Assembly (NCBI GenBank): GCA_943330745.2
Contig: CALQIX020000008.1
Span: 55,348-119,347, forward strand
Source of the DNA: Lishizhenia tianjinensis
GTDB taxonomy: Bacteria > Bacteroidota > Bacteroidia > Flavobacteriales_D > Crocinitomicaceae
DNA: 64,000 nt
Reading direction: 5' to 3'
A model generated the notes under the pieces. The model did no database searches, was not told where the DNA came from, and saw only the letters and a program-made list of their open reading frames with translations. Positions 35,245-43,500 of the stretch are shown here, piece after piece. The translations under genes were made by a program, and so were the position numbers. Positions within the stretch are counted from its first letter, which is position 1; each line of letters begins with the position of its first letter.

Positions 35245-35871
35245 ATGAAACTATTATTACTCTTTTCCCTTTTCTTTTTGTCTTTTGTTGGCATAAGCCA
35301 AAGTGCTGCGCTATCAATAGGAAAGCTAGCTCCTATGCAGGAACACAAAATGGATGCCTCGCAGAAAGAGAAATTTTCTATGAAGGATTTAATGAAAGAA
35401 AATGGTTTAATTGTAATTTTCAGTTCCAATACTTGTCCATTTGTGGTTGGTTTTACGGATTCTACTTTTCCTGGATGGGAAAATCAATATAATGCCATAA
35501 ACAAGGTGGCCCAAGCCAAACAAATTGGAGTAGTATTGATTAATTCCAATGAAGCAAAGCGGGAAAACGGTGAATCATTGACGGATATCGTTCAGCGAAA
35601 GGAATTAAAGAATTTCAATATGCCGTATTTATTAGATAAGAATTCCGAATTAGCGAATGCATTTGGAGCTAAAACAACTCCGCATGTGTTTTTCTTCGAT
35701 AAAGATTTTAAGTTAATTTACTCAGGATCGATTGATAATTCATTTGAAGATAAACGTAAAATGGAAATTCCATTTTTAATTAATGCGATTGAAAAACACG
35801 CTTCAGGCAAAAAAATTAAACCAAACGCTACTTCTCCCAAAGGATGTAGTATCAAACGACTTAAATCTTAG
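35245..35871 (+). CDS. Exported redoxin (AhpC/TSA-like) with a single-Cys motif
   Basis: A 208-aa thioredoxin-fold protein with a signal peptide (MKLLLLFSLFFLSFVGISQS). The redox site is SSNTCPFVVGFTD: one Cys in the usual position, with Val in place of the second CxxC cysteine. The fold continues with YLLDKNSELANAFGAKTTPH, whose TTPH is the cis-Pro loop. A second Cys lies far off at the C-terminus (PKGCSIKRLKS). It could use the distal Cys as resolving residue or act as a one-Cys peroxiredoxin. It sits one base upstream of the secreted serine protease gene. Confidence 0.8.
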   Translation: MKLLLLFSLFFLSFVGISQSAALSIGKLAPMQEHKMDASQKEKFSMKDLMKENGLIVIFSSNTCPFVVGFTDSTFPGWENQYNAINKVAQAKQIGVVLINSNEAKRENGESLTDIVQRKELKNFNMPYLLDKNSELANAFGAKTTPHVFFFDKDFKLIYSGSIDNSFEDKRKMEIPFLINAIEKHASGKKIKPNATSPKGCSIKRLKS

Positions 35872-35872
35872 T

Positions 35873-38140
35873 ATGATGAAATATTCAATTTTAACATTAG
35901 CACTTCTAATATCCACTACATTTTTGGCTCAAAAACAAGGAGATGGCGGCCTTCCGAAAGGATTAAAAGGTGATTTATTGAAATCCTTGGATAAACATGT
36001 TTTTGCAGAACCAAATATCCAAGCATTGCGCGCTGAAGACGATTTGGTAGATAACACGGGAACAGCTCCATGGAGATTTGGATTTAATAACTATACCCAA
36101 TTAAATACTTATAATTCAGGAAATTGGATTGAATTGGCAAATGGAGACAAAATTTGGTTCCTTGAAGTTACATGTCAAAATGCGTTAACCATCAATTTGA
36201 CGTTCGACAAAACAATTTTGCCTGAAGGAAATGAGTTATATGTTTTTAATAAGGAAAAGGATTTTATCCTAGGTAAATTTACGGCGAACCATTTATATGA
36301 GGGGCAGCTTGGCACCGAGTTGATTCCTGGAAACACAGCAATCGTAGAATATTATGTTAAAAAAGGATCTCCAAAAGGACATGTTGAGGTATCCATTGTA
36401 ACACATGGTTATCGCACAGCGGCTGAATTTAGTCAGAAAGCATTTGGAAGTTCTGGGGCTTGTAATAGGAATGTAAATTGCCCTGAAGGAGCGGCATGGA
36501 CTTTTGAAAGAAATAGTGTTGTAATGCTTGTTTCTGGAAGTAGTGGGTTTTGCACGGGTGCTTTAGTTAACAATACCTTAAATGATGGAAAACCATATGT
36601 ATTAACAGCTGATCATTGTTACAGCAATCCGGCTACTTGGATTTTTAGATTCAATTGGCAGTCTGCTGATTGTAATAACCCAGCAACGGCACCAACGTTC
36701 CAATCACTATCTGGCGCTGTACTGCGTTCAAGAGCAACGGCTTCTGATTTTTGTTTAGTTGAAATAACAGGTGGTTTACAAGGAACAACTGTTCCAATTG
36801 CCTACAGCCCCTATTTTTCTGGTTGGGATAATTCAGGAAACACTCCGGCTTCCGGTACTGGAATTCATCATCCTTCGGGAGATATAAAGAAAATTTCGTT
36901 TGAAAACAATACCCTAATTTCAACTACATTTGGCTCTTGTCCACCCAACAGTCACTGGGGTGTAACAACATGGGATTCTGGAGTAACGGAAGGAGGATCT
37001 TCGGGCTCGCCTTTATATGACCAAAATCACCGAATCATTGGACAGTTGCATGGCGGAGCATCTGCCTGTGGAGCTAGTTCTTTGTCTGATGAGTACGGTA
37101 AGTTCAGTGTATCGTGGGAGCCAGCAGGAAGTACGAGTGCAACTCAACTCAAATATTGGTTAGATCCAGCAAATTCGGGAGTTCAATTTATCGATGGATA
37201 TGATCCAACAAATGCAACTCCAGTTGCAGTAGATCCAGGAATTACAAATCCTGCAGGAGTTACAGGTACTTTTTGTGGGGCGCTTGTTACTCCTTCTGTA
37301 ACGATTCAGAACAATGGATCAAATGCACTTACAACCGTTGATATTGCATACGGGTTTGATGGAAATCAGAATCTTACGTATAATTGGACTGGAAATCTGG
37401 CACAATGGCAAACTGCAATCATTACCTTACCAGTTGCAACGTTAGCTTCAGGCCCACATACTTTTGGCGCAACGGTTTCAAATCCAAATGCGGGGCTTGT
37501 TGATGAAAACGCAAACAATAATGCAGTAAGTTCAAGTTTCACTGTTGTGATTGGTGGACAATCCGTTCAGTTAAATTTAGAATTGGATTGTTATGGAACA
37601 GAAACGACTTGGGAGTTACAAAATTCAACGGGAAGTGCAATTTATTCAGGTTCAGGATATTCAGATAATCAACCCGGATTGGTAACACTGGATCCATGGT
37701 GTTTAAATTATGGCTGTTATACGTATGTAATAATGGATAGCTATGGAGACGGATTGTTTGGTGGTACTTTTTGCCCGCAAGATGGAAGTGTAGCTATATT
37801 ATATAATACGGACACATTAGCTAGTTTACCAGCGACTAGTGCTGATTTTGGCACGCAAACATCCTTACAGTTTTGTGTAAACCAGGTAGGAATTGAGTTT
37901 GTGGATTGGAATGATTTTACTGTTTATCCAAATCCATTTACGAACCAAATTGTTGTTAACACACTAGGAGCTTTGGAGGTAGATTTATTGGATGTTACGG
38001 GAAAGGTGATTCAACATAAAAAAATAGATACATCCTCAACAGTATTAAACTTTATGGATTCATTGTCCAATGGTACGTATTTTATTTCTGTTACTCTTAA
38101 AGATGGACAAGTAAAAATTAAAAAACTATTGAAGCAATAG
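35873..38140 (+). CDS. Secreted lysyl-endopeptidase-like serine protease with T9SS domain
   Basis: A 755-aa trypsin-fold protease. It starts with a signal peptide (MMKYSILTLALLISTTFLAQ) and a pro-region (about 40-205). The catalytic domain has LTADHCYS (His248), ASDFCLVEI (Asp292) and EGGSSGSPLY (Ser377), with RFNWQSADCNNP and WGVTTWDSGVTEGG, resembling Achromobacter-type lysyl endopeptidases. A CARDB-like domain (about 455-565), a further beta domain with CYTYVIMDSYGDGLFGG, and a T9SS sorting domain (FTVYPNPFTNQIVVN ... LSNGTYFISVTLKDGQ) follow. Two consecutive ATGs (35873 and 35876) are equally likely starts. Confidence 0.9.
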   Translation: MMKYSILTLALLISTTFLAQKQGDGGLPKGLKGDLLKSLDKHVFAEPNIQALRAEDDLVDNTGTAPWRFGFNNYTQLNTYNSGNWIELANGDKIWFLEVTCQNALTINLTFDKTILPEGNELYVFNKEKDFILGKFTANHLYEGQLGTELIPGNTAIVEYYVKKGSPKGHVEVSIVTHGYRTAAEFSQKAFGSSGACNRNVNCPEGAAWTFERNSVVMLVSGSSGFCTGALVNNTLNDGKPYVLTADHCYSNPATWIFRFNWQSADCNNPATAPTFQSLSGAVLRSRATASDFCLVEITGGLQGTTVPIAYSPYFSGWDNSGNTPASGTGIHHPSGDIKKISFENNTLISTTFGSCPPNSHWGVTTWDSGVTEGGSSGSPLYDQNHRIIGQLHGGASACGASSLSDEYGKFSVSWEPAGSTSATQLKYWLDPANSGVQFIDGYDPTNATPVAVDPGITNPAGVTGTFCGALVTPSVTIQNNGSNALTTVDIAYGFDGNQNLTYNWTGNLAQWQTAIITLPVATLASGPHTFGATVSNPNAGLVDENANNNAVSSSFTVVIGGQSVQLNLELDCYGTETTWELQNSTGSAIYSGSGYSDNQPGLVTLDPWCLNYGCYTYVIMDSYGDGLFGGTFCPQDGSVAILYNTDTLASLPATSADFGTQTSLQFCVNQVGIEFVDWNDFTVYPNPFTNQIVVNTLGALEVDLLDVTGKVIQHKKIDTSSTVLNFMDSLSNGTYFISVTLKDGQVKIKKLLKQ

Positions 38141-38141
38141 A

Positions 38142-38813
38142 TTAATTGTTCCAGGAAAATTTATATCCAATTCCTTTTACGGTTTGAATGTATTGTTCAC
38201 CTAATTTTTCGCGAAGTTTGCGGATATGGACGTCAATTGTTCTGTCTCCTACAACTATATCAGTGCCCCAAACCTTTTCTAGAATCGACTCGCGTTTAAA
38301 TACATAATCAGGCTTACTTGCTAACAAGGAAAGTAATTCGAATTCTTTTCTGGGTAATCGAATTTCTAAATCTCCTTTTTCAATGATGTATTTTTCCCGA
38401 TTTATGGTAAAATCAGTTAATTCAACCTTTTTTTGCTTTGGACTTTCTATCCTTCTCAAAAGTGCATGCACTCTGCTGATAAGTACTTTTGGTTTAATTG
38501 GTTTTGTGACGTAATCATCTCCTCCCACATCCAACCCAGCAATTTGACTATAATCTTCACTCCGAGCCGTTAAAAAACAAATGATTATGGAATTATTAGC
38601 TGGGTTTGCTTTGATCGCCTCACACACTTCGATACCATCCATGCCAGGCATCATGACATCTAGTAAAATTAAATCGGGTTTTTGTTTGTAGATTAATTCT
38701 AGCGCTTCATCGCCTCGCGACGCCGTCATAACTGTAAACCCTTCTTTAATTAGGTTGTAGGCTAATATTTGTCTAATATCGTCCTCGTCATCAACGATTA
38801 ATATAGTTGCCAT
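38142..38813 (-). CDS. OmpR/PhoB-type response regulator
   Basis: A 223-aa two-domain regulator. The receiver domain (about 1-118) has the acidic pair DDEDD, the phospho-accepting Asp in LILLDVMMPGMDG, the Thr in ICFLTARSED and the Lys in DDYVTKPIKP. A winged helix (about 128-223) includes PRKEFELLSLLASKPDYVFK and VDVHIRKLREKLG. It binds DNA when phosphorylated. No sensor kinase gene is in the neighbourhood. A -7 box lies eight bases before the ATG and a 16-bp palindrome upstream of it may be an operator. Confidence 0.93.
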   Translation of the reverse strand: MATILIVDDEDDIRQILAYNLIKEGFTVMTASRGDEALELIYKQKPDLILLDVMMPGMDGIEVCEAIKANPANNSIIICFLTARSEDYSQIAGLDVGGDDYVTKPIKPKVLISRVHALLRRIESPKQKKVELTDFTINREKYIIEKGDLEIRLPRKEFELLSLLASKPDYVFKRESILEKVWGTDIVVGDRTIDVHIRKLREKLGEQYIQTVKGIGYKFSWNN

Positions 38814-38821
38814 TTTTTTAT

Positions 38822-38829
38822 CAAAGTTA
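38822..38829 (-). promoter_or_regulatory. -7 promoter box of the minus-strand response regulator
   Basis: TAACTTTG on the minus strand fits TAnnTTTG and ends eight bases before the ATG. Confidence 0.55.
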
Positions 38830-38842
38830 GTTAAGTTCCCTT

Positions 38843-38858
38843 AATATGTTAACATATT
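38843..38858. promoter_or_regulatory. 16-bp perfect palindrome, operator-like
   Basis: AATATGTTAACATATT is a perfect palindrome. It lies 13 bases upstream of the -7 box, over the expected -33 region of the response regulator promoter, where a repressor or the regulator itself could bind. Autoregulation is an inference. Confidence 0.5.
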
Positions 38859-39098
38859 TCGTTTTTTATTAATGATTTAGTAATCTTAAATTTAGATTTG
38901 AAAAAATATCAGCTTAATTTTCAAGAGAAAAACTAAGTTTTTTTGCCATATTTTTTGACCTTAAATAAACTGAATGATAATTAAGTATTTCCTTAATTAA
39001 TAGTTTGTTATGAGATAAGACTTTGTAATCCAAGGGACATATTTTAAAATTAAATAACTATTTCTCGAAATAAAAGCAAACATAAATTGAAAAATGCT

Positions 39099-39106
39099 TA
39101 TATTTG
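39099..39106 (+). promoter_or_regulatory. -7 promoter box of the plus-strand response regulator
   Basis: TATATTTG fits TAnnTTTG. It would give an RNA starting near 39112 with a leader of about 100 bases, long for this genome, containing a stable hairpin. Confidence 0.5.
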
Positions 39107-39131
39107 CGAAGTAGTAGTAGGTTAGGTTGAT

Positions 39132-39169
39132 TATCAAGAGCTCTTATCGCAAGATAGGGGCTCTTGGTG
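39132..39169 (+). ncRNA. Long GNRA-capped hairpin in the response regulator leader
   Basis: CAAGAGCTCTTATC (39135-39148), loop GCAA, then GATAGGGGCTCTTG (39153-39166) form a 14-pair stem with two G-U wobbles and no mismatch. Three weaker outer pairs extend it to 39132-39169. There is no U-tract after it on either strand, so it is not an ordinary terminator. It may be a structured 5' UTR, an RNase or protein binding site, or a small RNA; no known riboswitch class is recognised. Confidence 0.55.
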
Positions 39170-39212
39170 CTTTAAGGAATAACGACTAACTTAGACCGAT
39201 AAATATATTTCA

Positions 39213-39905
39213 ATGAAACCTTCCATTTTATTAGTAGAAGACGATATAAATCTTGGATTTATAATCAGTGATGAACTCAAGCTACAAGGATATGATGTTA
39301 AGCTTTGTATGGATGGGGTTGAGGCGATGCAAGAGTTTCATAATCGTGTGTATCATATGTGTGTATTGGACGTAATGATGCCACGTAAGGACGGTTTTAC
39401 CTTGGCAAAGGAGATTCGTGCCACCCACGTTGATATACCAATTTTGTTTTTAACGGCAAAATCAATGACTGAGGATCGAGTTGAAGGTTTTCGGGTTGGG
39501 GGTGACGATTATTTAACAAAACCTTTTAGCTCTGAAGAATTAAAGTTGCGGATTAAAGCGTTATTGCGTAGAATAAATATCAAACTAGAACCGGAGGAGG
39601 AAAAGATAATTGGAATAGGGTTTTATCAATTTGACACAGAAAATTACACGCTCACACATCCAAATTTCACAAAAACACTCACGAAAAAAGAGGCACAGAT
39701 CTTAAAAATGTTGATGAAGTATAAAAATCAAGTAACTCCACGAGATATAATTTTAAATGCTGTTTGGGGTCAAGATGATTATTTCGTTGGTCGCAGCATG
39801 GATGTTTTTATCACAAAAATTAGAAAATACTTGAAAGAGGATAAGGCAATTCAAATTATCAATGTTCACGGAATTGGATTTAAATTGGAAATTGGACATG
39901 GATAA
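39213..39905 (+). CDS. OmpR-type response regulator (RprY-like)
   Basis: A 230-aa regulator. Its receiver has VEDD at the N-terminus, CVLDVMMPRKDG with the phospho-Asp, ILFLTAKSMTEDRVEGFRVG and DDYLTKPFSSEELKLRIKAL. The winged helix (about 130-230) has LTKKEAQILKMLMKYKNQVT and GRSMDVFITKIRKYLKED. The family resembles RprY of Bacteroides, from memory. No histidine kinase is adjacent. The gene has a structured leader and its last eight bases overlap the tsaB start. Confidence 0.92.
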   Translation: MKPSILLVEDDINLGFIISDELKLQGYDVKLCMDGVEAMQEFHNRVYHMCVLDVMMPRKDGFTLAKEIRATHVDIPILFLTAKSMTEDRVEGFRVGGDDYLTKPFSSEELKLRIKALLRRINIKLEPEEEKIIGIGFYQFDTENYTLTHPNFTKTLTKKEAQILKMLMKYKNQVTPRDIILNAVWGQDDYFVGRSMDVFITKIRKYLKEDKAIQIINVHGIGFKLEIGHG

Positions 39906-40569
39906 TTGTACGTATATTCTGCATATTGAAACAGCAACTAAATCTTGTTCAGTCGCCCTTTCCAAAAATGGTAATCGATTACATTGTATTGAAGACCACG
40001 GGGATTCATTTGTACATGGGGAGAAGTTAGCAGTGTTTATTCAACAGGTATTATCAGATGAAACAATTAATCCCTCTGATTTAGCTGCGATTTCAGTTTC
40101 GTCTGGGCCAGGTTCCTATACTGGATTAAGAATTGGGGTTTCAGTAGCAAAAGGAATGTGTTTTGCTCTGTCAATTCCATTGATTTCCATTAATACACTT
40201 CAAGCGTATGAAAAATGCGCACGCTTGCAGGACCCTAGTTTAAATTCAATTTGCGTAATGATTGATGCGCGCAGGATGGAAGTGTTTTCAGCATTGTTTG
40301 ATCAAGATGGAACGTTTTTGAAGACAACTTCTGCAGAGATTCTGGATGAGGTTAGTTATAAGGAATTTGAGCCGTTTACTTGTGTGGGAGATGGTTCTAG
40401 TAAAATGATGGAATTTTGGAAAAATCGTTCCATTCAGTTTTTAGATAACTGTTACCTTTCTGCAATTGGTCAAATTGAATTGTCTTATTCTAAGTATTGC
40501 AATCAAGATTTTGAGGATGTCGCTTATTTTGAACCGAATTATGTGAAGGAATTCTACTCTGGGTCCTAG
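39898..40569 (+). CDS. tsaB: tRNA threonylcarbamoyladenosine biosynthesis protein TsaB
   Basis: A 223-aa ASKHA-fold protein: ILHIETATKSCSVALSKNG at the N-terminus, AAISVSSGPGSYTGLRIGVS (residues about 62-81), AKGMCFALSIPLISINTLQA and CVMIDARRMEVFSALF. TsaB is the dimerisation partner of TsaD in t6A37 tRNA modification. The start MDNCTY was taken because the family fold begins there, giving an eight-base overlap with the response regulator; a longer frame only adds out-of-family residues. Its stop codon shares a CTAG with the stop of the convergent cyclase gene. Confidence 0.93.
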   Translation: MDNCTYILHIETATKSCSVALSKNGNRLHCIEDHGDSFVHGEKLAVFIQQVLSDETINPSDLAAISVSSGPGSYTGLRIGVSVAKGMCFALSIPLISINTLQAYEKCARLQDPSLNSICVMIDARRMEVFSALFDQDGTFLKTTSAEILDEVSYKEFEPFTCVGDGSSKMMEFWKNRSIQFLDNCYLSAIGQIELSYSKYCNQDFEDVAYFEPNYVKEFYSGS

Positions 40570-43500
40570 TCAAGATAACGATTCTTCTCTAAGCGCATTT
40601 TTACGCTTGCAATGTTTTTTTCTTTTACCTTTTGTCTTGTTTGAATCGCAGTCTTTGTAAAATAGGTATGCTGATTTAAAAAGGTAATTTGAATTTCATC
40701 CCATTTTTTACTACTAGAAATTAGAGCTCGTTCCATTAATTCTCTTTTCAATTTGTCTGCAATTTCATCAAAATCCTCCCTTCCTAGATAATCTAAATCT
40801 GCGTCACACATGATTTCTTGTAATTTATTCTTTGGTTTGTGTGGGATTTGAGTAACGTAAATTAACTCTTTGATGGTTTGTATATGGTCTTCAGTATAGC
40901 CGTATTGAGGCAAGATTTCTTCAGCCATTCGCGCTCCTATCGGCTCGTTGTGTTGATAGCTTTCTAAAAAACCGGCATCATGAAAAATAGCTGCGGTTTT
41001 GAGTAAAAATAATCCTTCATCGGTTACTCCTTCCAATAATGCTAGTCTTTCAACCGCTTTTACAACATCTTTGGTATGATGAACTCCATGATAGTATAAA
41101 TTTGCATCCAATCCTAATTCGAGCATTTGTAACACGTGGTGTTCTGTTTTGTAATATTTTATTGAGCTAAAATGATGAAGATTTACAATTTGATTAAAGC
41201 GTTCGTTCGGGAAAAGCCCTTCGTTGTTTAGAGATAATTCCGGTTTGATACGATGAACCGCGTACATGTCCATCAACCCACGCCCTTTGGTTTGAACCTT
41301 TCCTTTAAACTCGCATTCAAAATAAGGTTCGATATAGGCAAACGTAGATCCAGACACCATTACTTTCCCTGCTTCACCAAGCATTTCCATTCGTTGTGCC
41401 TCATTTACTGTTGATCCCCAAATATCATAGGCTAATCGTTGTGTTCCAATTACGCCAGCAGTTACTTGGCCCGTATTAATTCCTAATCTAATTTCCCAGT
41501 AATCTTCGAGATTGGCAAGTGCATCATATTTGATTTTAGCCATATAATCCTGAATTTGAAGTGCTGCCAAACAGGAATCAATTGGATTGGTAGAATTAGT
41601 TTCTGGAACTCCACCAGCACACATGTACGCATCACCAATTGTTTTGATTTTTTCTAGCCGATTTGCCACAATTATTTCATCAAACTTCCTAAACATAATG
41701 TCCAATTTACTCACTAATCGAGAAGGACTCATATTTTCTGAAATCTTAGTAAATCCAACCACATCAGTGAACATCACGGTAACCGTGCTGAAGGCTTTAG
41801 CAGTTACTTTCCCATAAGATTTTAATTCCTTAACAGATGATTCAGGTAAAATATTCAACAATATACTTTCTGTTTTGTCTTTTTCAATTTGAAGTTGCTT
41901 TTGTTGTTCCTCCACTTTTTCCTTTTTCAAACGGATTTGTTCACTCTGCAATTCGATTTGTTTTTTTTGTTCACGAATTTCACGGGTTCTTTCCGTAATC
42001 CTTATTTCTAATCGTACTTGCTCTCTCCTTCCTTGATCAATTCTTCTTCGAATATATATATAAGAAATGAAACTTAAAATGAGTGCCATTAGAGACCAAA
42101 ACCACCAGGACGACCAATAGGGAGATTGAACAATAATTTCCATGATTGCAGGTTGACTCGACCAAGCACCCAAGCCAGAACGAGCATATACTTTTAAGGT
42201 ATAATTACCAGGGGCTAAGGCATTGAAGTTGATTTCGTTTGTTCCTTGAATGAATACTTCACCTTCTTCTGAACCTTCCAGTATGTATTTATAGTTAATT
42301 AGATTTGGATTACAGAGTTCTGATGGCTGAAAACGAATGGTAAAACTCCTTTGCTTATAAGATAATGATAACTGTTTAGTATGTGCTAGGGTACTTTTTA
42401 ATATTCCATTTTCGGCATCAGGGGAAACCCATTTACCATCCACTTTTACTTTGGTTAGGATTACTTTCAAGTCAGTTGAAGATTGAATTAAATCACTAGG
42501 CTTAAAGTAGTTAAATCCATAAATCCCACCAAAGTAAAACAAGTTATCACTTGATTTAAAATAGGCTCCAAGATTAAACTCATTACTCATTAAACCATCC
42601 ATTTCGCGGTAATTAATGGTTTTGTTTGATGCAGGGTCGAACTTCGTTAATCCTTTATTGGAGCTGAGCCAAAGAAATCCATCTTGATCTTGAAGTACCC
42701 CATAGATTACATTGTTGGGTAAACCTCCTGCACGATTATATACCTGAACATCGCCCGTTTTTACATTCAATTTTAACAAGCCAGAACCACTTGTTCCGCA
42801 CCAAAATGTTGATTTACCTGATTGACAAATAGAATTTATATAATCGATTGCTTTTGCTTTTAATTTAGAATTATATTCAAACGGGATGATTTTTAATCCG
42901 GCAGTTGTGTTTTTGAGATAATTCAACCCTCCACTGCTTGTTGCAAACCAAAATTTACCAGACTCATCTTTAAATCCGAATCGGCAAATTCCAGTTGATA
43001 TACTAGTTTGTGGACTCGCTGGATTATGTTCAAACGTACTGGCGGTATTAGTTTCAATATCAATTAATACAACTCCTGATCGGGTTGCTAAAAAATATTG
43101 ACTTCCCTGGTATGGGATGATGACATACGTTCTGTCATGTTTCAACGCATTGGTGGGGTCGAGGTATTTAATTTGTTTAAATGAAAATGTTTTACTGGAC
43201 TGTATCTCCAAAAGATATAATCCATCCAAACAACCAGCAATGATTTTGTCCTTCGAAATAGCAAAAAGTGAAAGAACAACGGATTTTTCTTTGTCCATTG
43301 GATTAAGGATTGTCCTAGAAAAATGTTCCAATAACCCTGTTGCCTTATTCATCCTACTTACTCCAGCATCTGTGCCAATAAAAAGGTGAGATTTGTCTGG
43401 GCATTCACTAAAACTCCAAACATTTGCTGCAGGTAAACCACTTTCTAGTTTATCGGAAGGGCCAATTCCCAAAAACCCTATATTATTTGGATCAAAACTA

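Larger units (their letters stand above)
38814..39212. other. Divergent intergenic region between two response regulators
   Basis: A 399-base, very AT-rich spacer without a protein gene. It holds the minus-strand -7 box and palindrome (38822-38858), a plus-strand -7 box (39099-39106) and a strong hairpin (39132-39169). The middle (38870-39090) shows only A/T-rich sequence with small imperfect repeats. Confidence 0.6.

Noticed and set aside
38142..39905. The two response regulators as recent duplicates
   Set aside because: Their receiver and DNA-binding helices differ at most positions outside the family motifs, so they are distinct regulators rather than a recent duplication.
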